29,717 nucleotides of DNA from Pyramidobacter piscolens (GTDB lineage: Bacteria > Synergistota > Synergistia > Synergistales > Dethiosulfovibrionaceae): contig SFDM01000039.1 in NCBI GenBank assembly GCA_004558205.1, positions 1 to 29,717 on the forward strand, read 5' to 3'. A program made the translations under genes and the position numbers. Shown piece by piece: positions 1-7,716 of the stretch (its first letter is position 1; each line of letters starts with the position of its first letter). The notes under the pieces are model-generated. The model made no database searches and was not told where the DNA came from. It saw only the letters and a program-made list of their open reading frames with translations.

Positions 1-98
1 AGCCTTCCCCCGGCCCAACCGGAGGCGTACGTTTGTACGGTGAGGATTGGGCCGGGGAAGGGTTCGAGCAGAGTTGCACGTTTAGCGAGTGACGCCGG
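1..98 (+). repeat. Family A hairpin repeat, copy A1 (left part cut off)
   Basis: This is the right two-thirds of an element also found at 20771-20912 and, inverted, at 29571-29717. It opens inside the left arm of a long hairpin (CTTCCCCCGGCCCAA pairs with TTGGGCCGGGGAAG). A small inner hairpin, CGTAC-GTTT-GTACG, sits in its loop. It ends with the right terminal repeat, which contains ACGTTTAGCGAGTGACGCC. The left terminal repeat lies before base 1. The similarity to copy A3 continues past the end as GGTAAACCGCAA, which copy A2 lacks. No ORF is present. Confidence 0.85.
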
Positions 99-174
99 TA
101 AACCGCAATTTTTGCAGAGTCTATTATAGCGTGATTTTGCGCTGGCGGGGCTCTCGTGTTTCGGGCTGTCTTTG

Positions 175-183
175 TGATATAAT
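175..183 (+). promoter_or_regulatory. Extended -10 promoter element of proB
   Basis: The 9-mer TGATATAAT is a perfect extended -10 (TG-N-TATAAT), 38 bases before the proB ATG. No good -35 hexamer is seen at the usual spacing, which is common for extended -10 promoters. Transcription would start near base 190. Promoter function is inferred from sequence match alone. Confidence 0.55.
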
Positions 184-220
184 CAAAAATTAATGATGAA
201 CTCTTGGAGCGTGTCTTAAA

Positions 221-1339
221 ATGGAACGTGAGGATCTGAAAAAATGCGGCCGCGTGGTGGTCAAAGTAGGCACCAGCACGATCACCCACAGCGGGGGAAA
301 GCTGAATATCCAGCGCATGGATAAACTGTGCCGGGCGCTGGGGGATTTGCACAATCGGGGGCTGGACGTGCTCCTGGTCACGTCGGGGGCCGTCGGCGCG
401 GGCATGGGCCGGCTGGGCTTCAGCGAAAAGCCCTCCAACCTGCCGGTCAAGCAGGCCTTGGCCGCCGTCGGGCAGGGCTTGCTGATGCAGATGTACGAGA
501 AGCTTTTCTCCGAGTATGGCTGCGTGGTGGCCCAGGTTCTCCTGACCCGGGTGGGCTTCAACGACCGGGCCCGCTACTTGAACCTGTGCAACGCCATGCG
601 TTCTTTGCTGGAGATGGATATCATCCCGATCGTCAATGAAAACGACACCGTGGCCGTGGACGAGATCAAGTTCGGCGACAACGACACGCTGTCGGCGCTG
701 GTGGCCTGCGCGGTCGGCGCCGACCTGCTGATCATCCTGTCCGATATCGACGGGCTGTACGACAGGGACCCTCGCGTCCATCCCGAGGCGAAGCTGCTCC
801 ACCGGGTGGAGGCGGTGTCCCGCGAAATCCGCGAAAACTCCGGCAGCAAGGGGAGCAACATGTCCTCCGGCGGCATGTACACTAAAATCACCGCTGCCGA
901 CGTGGTGCTTCCCGCCGGAATCCCGCTGGTTATCGCCAACGGTTCGGAGCCCGACGTGCTTCACCGCGTGCTCGACGGCGAGGAACTGGGGACGCTGTTT
1001 ATTCCTCAGGTGACGCGCCGCCATGCCAGAAAGCAGTGGATCGCTTCGGGGCGTACTGGCGTTTCTGTGACCGTCGACGCCGGCGCCGCGCAGGCGCTGC
1101 TGAATCGGGGAAGCAGTCTGCTGGCCAAGGGGATTACCGCGGTGAGGGGCGATTTCGAGATCGGGCGCATGCTGTCGGTGCTCGACCCCGAGGGCAGGGA
1201 AATCGCGCGCGGCCTGACTAACTATGACTCGAAGGATCTCCGGAAGATCATGGGGCACCACAGCGACGAGTTCGAGGCTATCCTGGGCGTGAAGGACTTT
1301 GACGAGGCTATTCACAGGGACAATCTGACGGTCCTGTAG
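221..1339 (+). CDS. proB: Glutamate 5-kinase
   Basis: This enzyme phosphorylates L-glutamate with ATP to gamma-glutamyl phosphate, the first step of proline synthesis in the cytoplasm. The 372-residue protein has the full two-domain layout. The amino-acid kinase domain (about residues 8-260) opens with VVKVGTSTI and carries VTSGAVGAG, VNENDTV, the FGDND substrate/nucleotide motif and the SSGGMYTKI segment. A C-terminal PUA domain (about 275-355) starts near RKQWIASG. The length matches PUA-containing ProB proteins. The ATG follows an extended -10 promoter and a distant GGAG. proA follows after 70 bp with a small hairpin between, so the two are very likely cotranscribed. Feedback inhibition by proline is known for the family; nothing here suggests loss of it. 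Confidence 0.97.
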   Translation: MEREDLKKCGRVVVKVGTSTITHSGGKLNIQRMDKLCRALGDLHNRGLDVLLVTSGAVGAGMGRLGFSEKPSNLPVKQALAAVGQGLLMQMYEKLFSEYGCVVAQVLLTRVGFNDRARYLNLCNAMRSLLEMDIIPIVNENDTVAVDEIKFGDNDTLSALVACAVGADLLIILSDIDGLYDRDPRVHPEAKLLHRVEAVSREIRENSGSKGSNMSSGGMYTKITAADVVLPAGIPLVIANGSEPDVLHRVLDGEELGTLFIPQVTRRHARKQWIASGRTGVSVTVDAGAAQALLNRGSSLLAKGITAVRGDFEIGRMLSVLDPEGREIARGLTNYDSKDLRKIMGHHSDEFEAILGVKDFDEAIHRDNLTVL

Positions 1340-1347
1340 GCGAAGGG

Positions 1348-1371
1348 AAAATGTTCTGCGGAGAACATTTT
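1348..1371 (+). other. Perfect 10-bp hairpin between proB and proA
   Basis: AAAATGTTCT and AGAACATTTT form a perfect 10-bp stem around a GCGG loop, directly after the proB stop. Only one T follows, so it is not a clear intrinsic terminator. It may protect or process the proBA mRNA, or be a protein-binding dyad. Its arms resemble those of the parS-like site at 29.5 kb, but the CACGTG centre is missing. Confidence 0.5.
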
Positions 1372-1409
1372 GCGTTGATTTTGTTTAATTTTATCATGAG
1401 GTGACGAAG

Positions 1410-2660
1410 ATGGATGTATCTCTCATACTGCACGAAATGGGACGCAAAGCCCGTTTCGCCGCGAAAGAACTGGCCCTCGCCGGCTCGGACCGCAAAAACG
1501 CGGCGCTGAAGGCCATGGCGCAGGCGCTGCGCGAAAAGTGCGCCGCCATATTGGAGGCCAACGCGCAGGACGTGAAAGAGGGCGTTGCCGCCAAGCTGAC
1601 TGCCTCGCTGGTGGAGCGCCTGACGCTGAACGAGGCCAGGGTGGAAGCGATGGCGCGGGGCATCGAGGAAATTGCCGCGCTGCCTGACCCCATCGGCCAG
1701 GGCGTCAGCAGCCACGTGAGCCCCGAAGGCCTTGAAATTGCGCAGGTGCGCGTGCCTCTGGGCGTGATCGGCATGATCTACGAGTCCCGTCCCAACGTGA
1801 CCGCTGACGCCGCGGCGCTGTGCCTGAAATCGGGCAACGCCGTGATCCTGCGCGGAGGGCACGAGGCCTCCAATTCCAACAGGATTATTGCGAACGCGCT
1901 GGTTGCCGCGATTTTCACCGCGGGGCTGCCGGAGGACTGTGTGCAGCTTCTCGACATGCCCGGCCGCGAGGCGACCAACGCCTTGATGGCGCTGGAAGAC
2001 TTGGACGTGCTGATCCCCCGCGGCAGCAAGCGGCTGAAAGAAGCCGTCAAGGCGAACGCCAAGGTCCCCTATATCATGACGGGCATGGGGCTGTGCCATC
2101 TCTACATCGACGCCACGGCCGACCCCGAGATGTGCGTTCCCATTGCCGTCAACGCTAAGACGCAGCGTCCCTCGGTCTGCAACGCCATAGAGACGCTGCT
2201 GATCCATGAGAAGGCGGCGCCGAAGATTCTGCCTGCCGTGGCCAACGCCCTGATAGCTCACGGAGTGGAACTTCGGGGCGACGCGAAGGCTCGAGAGATC
2301 TTCGCCATGAAGGCCGCCGACGACGAGGACTGGGCGACGGAATATCTCGACTTGATCTTGTCGGTCAAGGTGGTGGCCTCCCTGGACGACGCGCTGGCCC
2401 ACATCGCGGCCTACGGCTCGGGCCATTCTGAGAGCATTCTGACGTCGGACTACGCTTCCGCCGAAAAGTTCCTGAACAGCGTGGACGCCGCGGCGGTCTA
2501 CGTGAACGCCTCGACCCGTTTTACCGACGGCGGCGTCTTCGGCCTCGGCGCCGAGATGGGCATCAGCACCCAGAAGCTTCACGCCCGCGGCCCTCTGGGC
2601 ATCGAACAGCTGACCAGCACCAAGTTCAAGATTCGCGGCAGCGGCCAGGTTCGCCGGTAA
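1410..2660 (+). CDS. proA: Gamma-glutamyl phosphate reductase
   Basis: ProA reduces gamma-glutamyl phosphate with NADPH to glutamate semialdehyde, the second step of proline synthesis. The protein shows the ALDH-like fold signatures of the family: the VRVPLGVIGMIYESRPNVT block, the glycine-rich KSGNAVILRGGHEA region and LIPRGSKRL. The catalytic Cys lies in the TQRPSVCNAIETLLIH segment, and the C-terminal part carries TDGGVFGLGAEMGISTQ. A GTG lies 9 bases upstream at 1401, but the ATG at 1410 is preferred. It gives MDVSLIL and sits a few bases after a GAGGTGA ribosome site that the GTG would overlap. With this start the protein has 416 residues, normal for ProA. It follows proB and precedes the MATE gene by 15 bp. 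proC is not in the window. Confidence 0.96.
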   Translation: MDVSLILHEMGRKARFAAKELALAGSDRKNAALKAMAQALREKCAAILEANAQDVKEGVAAKLTASLVERLTLNEARVEAMARGIEEIAALPDPIGQGVSSHVSPEGLEIAQVRVPLGVIGMIYESRPNVTADAAALCLKSGNAVILRGGHEASNSNRIIANALVAAIFTAGLPEDCVQLLDMPGREATNALMALEDLDVLIPRGSKRLKEAVKANAKVPYIMTGMGLCHLYIDATADPEMCVPIAVNAKTQRPSVCNAIETLLIHEKAAPKILPAVANALIAHGVELRGDAKAREIFAMKAADDEDWATEYLDLILSVKVVASLDDALAHIAAYGSGHSESILTSDYASAEKFLNSVDAAAVYVNASTRFTDGGVFGLGAEMGISTQKLHARGPLGIEQLTSTKFKIRGSGQVRR

Positions 2661-2675
2661 GCCCCTGCAGCCGCG

Positions 2676-4070
2676 ATGTCTTTTTGTCGGGGTACAGCGC
2701 CACAACCGCGGATCGATCCTAAACAGCGCATGCTTTCAGGCGGCACCGCCTGGCCTATCTTCCTCTTCGCGCTGCCCATCATGCTGGGCTACTTTTTTCA
2801 ACAGCTTTATATCACCGTCGACGCCGTCATCGTGGGCCGCTTTTTGGGCAATCAGTCCCTGGCCGCCGTCAGCGTCGCCAGCCCCATCCTGTTTATCGTG
2901 GTGTTCTTCTTGTTCGGCGCCTGCACGGGCGTCTCGGTGCTCATGGCCCAGATCTACGGTTCCGGCGACAGAAAGCGCCTGAAAGAGGAGATGTCCACAG
3001 CGCTGATCGCCGGGACGGTCTTTACGCTGGCCCTGTCGGCGCTCTGCCTTTGCACGGCTCGGGACATCCTGGTCTGGACGAAGGCACCCGCGGAAATTCA
3101 CGACGAGACCATGGCCTATCTCGAAATCGTCTTTGTGGGTCTTATTTTTTCCTTCCTTTACAACTACTACGCCGCGGTGCTGCGCGGCATCGGCAACTCC
3201 CGGATCCCCTTTGTCTTTCAGGTGCTGGCGTCGCTGCTTCATATCGGCATGAACCTGCTCTTTGTGGGCGTCATGGGGCTGGGCGTGCGCGGCTCAGCGC
3301 TGGCCACGGTGCTCTCCCAGGCGCTGTCGTCGGCGGCCTGCATCGTCTACGTCTATCGCAGCGAGCCTCTTCTGGCGCTCCACCGGGGCGAGTTCCTGTT
3401 CGTGCGGTCGGCCTTCGTCAAAACTCTCGGTTACAGCTGGGCCTCGGCCATGCAGAGCATCATCGTCTACGTGGGGAGATTTCTGGTTCAGGGCTGCGTC
3501 AATCCTTTCGGCGCGGAGGTCATCGCGGGATACAACGCGGCCACGCGGGTCGAGGGGATCGTGATGATGCCCTTTTCGGGCGTGTCCACGGCGACGGCCA
3601 CGTTCTGCGCCCAGAACATCGGCGCAGGACACGTGGAACGGGTCAAATCGGGCTACAAAGTGGGCCTGGTCATGGACTTCGTCTACGCGGTCCTTGCCTG
3701 CGCGGCGCTTTACTGGGGCGCTCACGGCGTCATGACGATTTTCGTCTCCGGCGAGAGCTCGGGCTCGGTGATTATCGGAACTGGCGTGGAATACCTGCGC
3801 TGGATGGCCTTTTACTACACCATCGCCGCGGTCGACGAGGTGCAGCAGGGCTTTTTCCGCGGCCTCGGAGCCTTCCAGACCACCATGCTCGTGTCCCTTC
3901 TGCAGATTATCGTGCGAGTGAGCCTGTCTTTCCTGCTCGTGCCCCGCATGGGCATCCCCGCCATCGCCCACGCCACAGGCATAGGCTGGGCCATGGTCTT
4001 CGTCGGCATGAGCCTCTACTCCTGGCACAGGCTGAAAGGTCTGGAGCGGGTAAAGGTTAAATTTGAATAG
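2676..4070 (+). CDS. MATE-family multidrug/cation efflux transporter
   Basis: This is an inner-membrane exporter of the MATE (MatE/NorM/DinF) superfamily, which couples Na+ or H+ influx to export of organic cations or metabolites. The 464-residue protein has about 12 hydrophobic segments in two matching halves. Typical features are the opening FALPIMLGYFFQQLYITVDAVIVGRFLG, read here in pieces (helix 1 with QQLY and DAVIVGRF), the LLHIGMNLLFV segment, and ATRVEGIVMMPF at the start of the second half. The ATG at 2676 has no clear ribosome site; a second ATG at 2730 (MLSGG) would also give a normal protein. It begins 15 bp after proA and may be read from the same transcript. Substrate is unknown. 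Confidence 0.9.
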   Translation: MSFCRGTAPQPRIDPKQRMLSGGTAWPIFLFALPIMLGYFFQQLYITVDAVIVGRFLGNQSLAAVSVASPILFIVVFFLFGACTGVSVLMAQIYGSGDRKRLKEEMSTALIAGTVFTLALSALCLCTARDILVWTKAPAEIHDETMAYLEIVFVGLIFSFLYNYYAAVLRGIGNSRIPFVFQVLASLLHIGMNLLFVGVMGLGVRGSALATVLSQALSSAACIVYVYRSEPLLALHRGEFLFVRSAFVKTLGYSWASAMQSIIVYVGRFLVQGCVNPFGAEVIAGYNAATRVEGIVMMPFSGVSTATATFCAQNIGAGHVERVKSGYKVGLVMDFVYAVLACAALYWGAHGVMTIFVSGESSGSVIIGTGVEYLRWMAFYYTIAAVDEVQQGFFRGLGAFQTTMLVSLLQIIVRVSLSFLLVPRMGIPAIAHATGIGWAMVFVGMSLYSWHRLKGLERVKVKFE

Positions 4071-4106
4071 CGTATTTTTATTGAACCTTTGTAGAGAGGC
4101 TCGTTT

Positions 4107-4259
4107 ATGATTATCAATCAAAGGGAAAAACTGCTGAACGCTGTCGCCTACTTTGCGCTTGAATTTCATGACCTCCGTTTGGCATGGCCGGGCCAAAAGT
4201 GGATCTATAAGCTCTTCGGGAAAATGTTTTTTTGTGCGCCATTAATGCAGCCCGGATAA
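4107..4259 (+). CDS. Possible 50-residue small ORF, weakly Panacea/SocA-like start
   Basis: This short ORF starts with ATG a few bases after GAGAGG, a fair ribosome site. It reads MIINQREKLLNAVAYFA and later KWIYKLFGKMFF. The opening resembles the start of Panacea (SocA/DUF4065) antitoxin-like domains, where EKLLNA-x-x-YFA and KLFKLLYF are common, but the protein stops after 50 residues, far short of that domain. It overlaps the next small ORF in another frame. It could be a decayed remnant or a chance ORF. The family link is a weak by-eye inference. Confidence 0.3.
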   Translation: MIINQREKLLNAVAYFALEFHDLRLAWPGQKWIYKLFGKMFFCAPLMQPG

Positions 4260-4432
4260 CAGTAAAAGGGCAAATATCCAATGATGATATGGTGAAAATC
4301 ATGTTCGCTCTCTATAATTCTCCTTTAGATGCCAGAGTTATTGAAAAAATTAGAGATGTCCTGTGTGAACTGGATATTCCTAACCTTCCGCTGAAAACTG
4401 TGGAAAGACGGAAGCGTCGGCATTCGAGATAA
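4232..4432 (+). CDS. Hypothetical 66-residue protein or gene remnant
   Basis: No family is recognised. The frame opens with TTG and overlaps the previous small ORF by 28 bases in a different frame. The product is mixed and charged, with a basic tail (VERRKRRHSR) and the segment SPLDARVIEKIRDVLCELDIPNLPL, which could form helices. There is no signal peptide or membrane segment and no convincing ribosome site at the TTG. Together the two ORFs could be one frameshifted remnant, since the first loses its reading frame where the second begins. A 16-bp stem hairpin follows 19 bases after the stop. Confidence 0.35.
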   Translation: MCAINAARITVKGQISNDDMVKIMFALYNSPLDARVIEKIRDVLCELDIPNLPLKTVERRKRRHSR

Positions 4433-4451
4433 TTTTGTTTCCCCAAAATAA

Positions 4452-4496
4452 GACAGCGCCCTGAAGCCGGTCTTTTATCTGCTTCAGGGCGCTGTC
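4452..4496 (+). terminator. Strong 16-bp stem hairpin after the small ORFs
   Basis: GACAGCGCCCTGAAGC and GCTTCAGGGCGCTGTC form a perfect 16-bp stem around a 13-base loop. The tail CGTTTATTGG is only weakly T-rich. It is placed to end plus-strand transcription from the proBA-MATE side. Termination is plausible but the tail is poor. Confidence 0.6.
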
Positions 4497-4613
4497 CGTT
4501 TATTGGGCCTCGGCTAGGGAGATTTTGTGGCGGGCAGGGTTACATCAATCGTGGTGATTGTGATACTAGCGTGCAGCTGATACTATTTTGCAATAAAAAC
4601 GCAAAATGGGCAC

Positions 4614-4719
4614 TAAGGGGACGACCCGAGGGGTATCCACCAAGCGAGTATAGGCAGGCCGAACAGGCCGAGATAGTCTTTAGCGACTGCATGGCCCCTC
4701 GGGCCGGCTCCGGACGTTA
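4614..4719 (+). repeat. Family B palindromic repeat, copy B1
   Basis: The outer stem is CCCGAGGGG (4626-4634) with CCCCTCGGG (4695-4703), and the inner hairpin is GGCC-GAACA-GGCC. It ends with CCGGACGTTAAGTT. Flanks beyond the core are shared with copy B5: TGATACTATT about 35 bases before, and GTT...ATTG-AAA...AGTATGAT after. No ORF is present. The rest of 4433-5227 holds hairpins and repeats only. Confidence 0.75.
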
Positions 4720-4734
4720 AGTTCAGCTGTTCTA

Positions 4735-4764
4735 TTGGAAATTTAGTATGATACTAATTTCCAA
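4735..4764. repeat. Near-perfect 30-bp palindrome
   Basis: TTGGAAATTTAGTAT faces ATACTAATTTCCAA with one central base and one extra T in the left arm. This gives a 14-bp stem with essentially no loop, typical of a dimeric protein-binding site or a cruciform rather than an RNA terminator. It lies just beyond repeat B1 and partly overlaps the extended flank shared with B5. Confidence 0.6.
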
Positions 4765-4796
4765 CTAACGTACTTAATATCAAATCGAGGAGCCAC

Positions 4797-4985
4797 GTCA
4801 AAAGATTTCAACGCAAAGAGCGCAAAGGTTCGCAAAGGGAAACCTTGAAAGGTTTTTAGAACCGAAAAATTAAACAAAGTATATAAATTATTATCATTTT
4901 AGTTTACTTTTTATTTAATAATCTAAGTTTCGTTTTTCCTTTGCCCCCCTTTCTGTTCAGTATCTTTGCATTGAAATCCTTTGAC
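4797..4985. repeat. Inverted-repeat element with iterated CGCAAAG
   Basis: The 22-bp left end (4797-4818, starting GTCAAAAGATTTCAACG) is matched in inverted form by 4964-4985 at 20 of 22 positions. Inside the left end begins a run of three CGCAAAG heptamers (4812, 4821 and 4831), followed by a small AAACC-TTGAAA-GGTTT hairpin. The roughly 145 bp between the arms is AT-rich and has no ORF. It resembles a small MITE or a decayed mobile element. No transposase is visible. Confidence 0.5.
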
Positions 4986-5227
4986 TTTAATCTTCGGTTC
5001 AGTGTTAAGTATGTTAAAGGTTAAATAATATGAAATGATCATCTCAGGAAGGGGCCCCTTTTGAGCGTGACGCTTAGATCGGCGAACTTGTCACGAAGGC
5101 AATGGTATCGACGTCGGTGTTTCAGGAAGAGTACAATAAAACAAAGTAGAAGAACATGCCGCTTAGCGATAGGGGGCATTCATAGAGTCTTGCTACTGTA
5201 AAGTGCCATTTGGCAGTATTTGTTTTT

Positions 5228-7498
5228 TTAAAGCCCTTTATAGAAATTGATCAGGCTTCCGGCAAGGAGGATTTTTTTCTCGGACTCGCTGACGTCTTTT
5301 AGGTCGAGTTCAAGATTTCGGGTATGGCCGCCTTTGCCGATCACCGTGGCGGTGAATTTTTTTGCGCCCTCGGCGACGGCCTTGCGGATGCCGGGGAAAT
5401 AAATGAATTCACCGGGTTCAAGGTCGATCTCCGCCTCGGGGCAGGTGAAGGGAAGGATGCCCCAGTTCACGCAGTTGCTGCGGTAGCGCTTGGTCGCGTA
5501 GTCGATGCAGATATTGGCCAGCCCTCCGAGAACTTTCTGGCAGCTGGCGGCATATTCGCGGGCGGAACCGTCGCCGGGGCGCTTGGCGTACAGCACTGAA
5601 CCGATGCCGGTGGTCTTGGCAAGGGTTTCGGCGCTTTCAGCAATGCCCAGGGCTTTCAGAACGTCGTAGGCTTCGGCGGCTTTGGCGCAGTCCCCGCTGC
5701 GCCGCGCCGTCTCGCAGAGCTGAATGGCTTTTGCGCGGCCGACGTACTGAGGGTCCTTGCGGATCAGCGTGAATTCAGAGATCTTGTAGGGGTTGGAACG
5801 ATAGGAAGCCGTCTCGCCTGAGGGAATCAGCTCGTCGGTGGTGGTCACTTCGTCGCGGATGACGCTGGCAACCTGGAGCAGCAGGTTGTCCATAAGAGGC
5901 GCCATCTCTGGCCAATCTTTGATGGAAGGGCCGTAGACGATTTCCGTTTCGGGCTTTGCCTTGCCGAAGCCGTTGTAAACGATGCTGTCGTAAATTTTTT
6001 TGTTGAAATGGTACTCGGGCGTGCGGTACTCCATGTCTCCGAGCTCTTCTGCGGAAGTCAGATAGCCGCCGCTGAAGGCCGTCGCGGCGATCGATCTGGA
6101 GTCCATCAGCGCCACGGAAGCGATCTGCCCGGCGGCAGGGTTGGAACCCTCGCGGTTGGGGAAATTGCGCGTGCTGTGGCGGATGCAGAAATCGTTGTTT
6201 CCGGGAGCGTCGGAGGCCCCGAAGCAGGGGCCGCAAAAAGCGGTCTTGACCCTCGCGCCGTAGGTCATCAGGTCGTTGATCACGCCCGCGCGGTTCAGCT
6301 CGGTATAAATAGGCTGAGAGGCGGGGTAGATGTTCAGCGGGAAGGTCCCAAGTCCTCTGTCCAGTTTCCTGGCGATGGCGTCCACTGCGCAGATGTTCTC
6401 GAAGGAACCGGCCGCGCAGCCGGCGATGGCGGCCTGGTCGACTTTGACGCGGCCGCCGTGAAGCTTGCTCTGCAGGTCGAGGTGAATGTCCTTGTTGTTC
6501 TCGAAGACGCGTTCAGCTTCTTTCTCAGAAAAGGCCAGGTATTGTGCGGGGTTGGCGATGACGTCCTTCAGCGGGAAGGCGTTGCTGGGATGGAAGGGCA
6601 GGGCGATCATGGGCTCCACGGAGCTCAGGTCTATTTCTACCACGCCGTCGTACAGCGCCTCGCTGCCAGGCGCCATCTTTCTGAAACCTTCGCCGCGCCC
6701 GTGGATTTCGAAAAACTTCTTCGTTTTGCCGTCGGTGAGCCAGAGCGAACTGAGACAGGCCGATTCGGTGGTCATGGTGTCGATACCGTTGCGGAAATCC
6801 ATGCTCATGCTGTGGACGCCTTCGCCGATGAATTCAAGCACGCAGTTTTTCACGAAGTTGTTCTTGAAGACCGCGCCGATAAGCGTGAGCGCCACGTCCA
6901 TGGGGCCGACGAAGGGGCGGGGCGCGCCGCGGAGGAGGACGGCGACTACGGGGGGATAGTCGAGCTCGTAGAATTTGCCCAGCATCGCCTTGGCGAGTTC
7001 GGGGCCGCCTTCGCCGATGGAAAGACTGCCCAGGGCGCCGTAACGGGTATGGGAGTCGGAAACGATGCTCATGCTGCCCGAGTCGACGATCATCTCGCGC
7101 ATGTACTGGTGGATGACCGCCTCGTGAGGGGGGACGAAAATCCCGCCGCTTTTGCGGCACGCCGACTCGGCGTACTTATGCACGTCGGTGTTGATGGTGC
7201 CTCCGACGGCGCAGAGGCAGTTGTGACAGTTGGTGAACACGCAGGGCATGGGGAACTCCTTCAGCCCTGAAGCGTAAGCCGTCTGCAGTATGCCCACGTA
7301 GGTGTTGTCGTACACGCCCATGGAATCGAAGCCGATTTCCAGGTGTTCCATGCTGCCGGAGTGGTTATGGGCCGCCAGCACCTGATAGGCGATCGTGTTT
7401 TGATGGGCCAGCTCGGCCGGAATGTTCGCCATCTCCGTCGAGGGGACGATGCGGTCGTTGTTCAGAACGTAATGTTTGCCTTTGTAAAGAGTGATCAT
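5228..7498 (-). CDS. Aconitase-family hydratase (YbhJ-like)
   Basis: This is a 756-residue [4Fe-4S] hydro-lyase of the aconitase superfamily, closest in layout to the poorly characterised YbhJ-type hydratases. The three Cys expected to hold the cluster are present: Cys361 in AGCAAGSFENI, and Cys422 and Cys425 in AFCGPCFGASD. The segments FTNCHNCLCAVGG, SDSHTRYGALGSLSIGEGGPE and the swivel-like C-terminal domain are also visible. The ATG follows GGGAGA. A 10-bp hairpin and repeat B2 separate it from the PrpF-type gene upstream, which should share its transcript. The family acts by adding or removing water on tricarboxylates. The true substrate here is not citrate for certain, since housekeeping aconitases look different; the context points to an unusual aconitate-like acid. 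Confidence 0.88.
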   Translation of the reverse strand: MITLYKGKHYVLNNDRIVPSTEMANIPAELAHQNTIAYQVLAAHNHSGSMEHLEIGFDSMGVYDNTYVGILQTAYASGLKEFPMPCVFTNCHNCLCAVGGTINTDVHKYAESACRKSGGIFVPPHEAVIHQYMREMIVDSGSMSIVSDSHTRYGALGSLSIGEGGPELAKAMLGKFYELDYPPVVAVLLRGAPRPFVGPMDVALTLIGAVFKNNFVKNCVLEFIGEGVHSMSMDFRNGIDTMTTESACLSSLWLTDGKTKKFFEIHGRGEGFRKMAPGSEALYDGVVEIDLSSVEPMIALPFHPSNAFPLKDVIANPAQYLAFSEKEAERVFENNKDIHLDLQSKLHGGRVKVDQAAIAGCAAGSFENICAVDAIARKLDRGLGTFPLNIYPASQPIYTELNRAGVINDLMTYGARVKTAFCGPCFGASDAPGNNDFCIRHSTRNFPNREGSNPAAGQIASVALMDSRSIAATAFSGGYLTSAEELGDMEYRTPEYHFNKKIYDSIVYNGFGKAKPETEIVYGPSIKDWPEMAPLMDNLLLQVASVIRDEVTTTDELIPSGETASYRSNPYKISEFTLIRKDPQYVGRAKAIQLCETARRSGDCAKAAEAYDVLKALGIAESAETLAKTTGIGSVLYAKRPGDGSAREYAASCQKVLGGLANICIDYATKRYRSNCVNWGILPFTCPEAEIDLEPGEFIYFPGIRKAVAEGAKKFTATVIGKGGHTRNLELDLKDVSESEKKILLAGSLINFYKGL

Positions 7499-7519
7499 GT
7501 TTTTCTCCCTTGGATTCGT

Positions 7520-7555
7520 AAAGCCGCTGAAATGTCCGAGCTTTCCAGCGGCTTT
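7520..7555 (-). promoter_or_regulatory. Leader hairpin before the aconitase-family gene
   Basis: AAAGCCGCTG and CAGCGGCTTT form a perfect 10-bp stem with a 16-base loop, 21 bases upstream of the start codon and just before the ribosome site on the minus strand. It is followed by few T residues, so it may be an mRNA-processing or stability element, or a weak attenuator, rather than a full terminator. Confidence 0.5.
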
Positions 7556-7590
7556 ATCCTATTTGTCAATTGAAATGATGGATGTTCTCT

Positions 7591-7690
7591 GGGTGGCCGG
7601 CCCGCGGTCATCCACAAAGCGAGCTGCGCAGGCCGTAGGCCGAGTATGTCCGAAGCGACTGGATGCCCTTCGGCCGGCCCCGGTCTTTAG
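7591..7690 (+). repeat. Family B palindromic repeat, copy B2
   Basis: The outer arms GGCCGGCC (7595-7602 and 7672-7679) pair. The core GAGCTGCGCAGGCCGTAGGCC forms an inner GGCC-GTA-GGCC hairpin, and ATGTCCGAAGCGACTGGATG follows. It lies inside the presumed PrpF-aconitase transcript, on the strand opposite to those genes. Confidence 0.75.
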
Positions 7691-7716
7691 TTTATCCATT
7701 TAATTGCCGAGTCGTA

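Noticed and set aside
1348..1371. Second parS site between proB and proA
   Set aside because: The arms AATGTTC/GAACATT are similar to the 29.5 kb site, but the centre is TGCGGA instead of CACGTG, which ParB needs.
1308..2705. 465-codon minus-strand open frame
   Set aside because: It is opposite proA, whose family identity is certain. The product has no family features.
4614..4719. Integron attC site
   Set aside because: CGGACGTTAAGTT at the end of B1 fits GTTRRRY, but the matching 5' RYYYAAC core is missing, the other copies do not keep the motif and there are no gene cassettes between copies.
4812..4837. CRISPR-like array
   Set aside because: CGCAAAG occurs three times with spacing of only 2-3 bases, and there are no uniform long repeats, spacers or cas genes.
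6008..7270. 420-codon plus-strand open frame
   Set aside because: It is opposite the aconitase-family gene, whose cluster cysteines and motifs are clear. This is a shadow frame.
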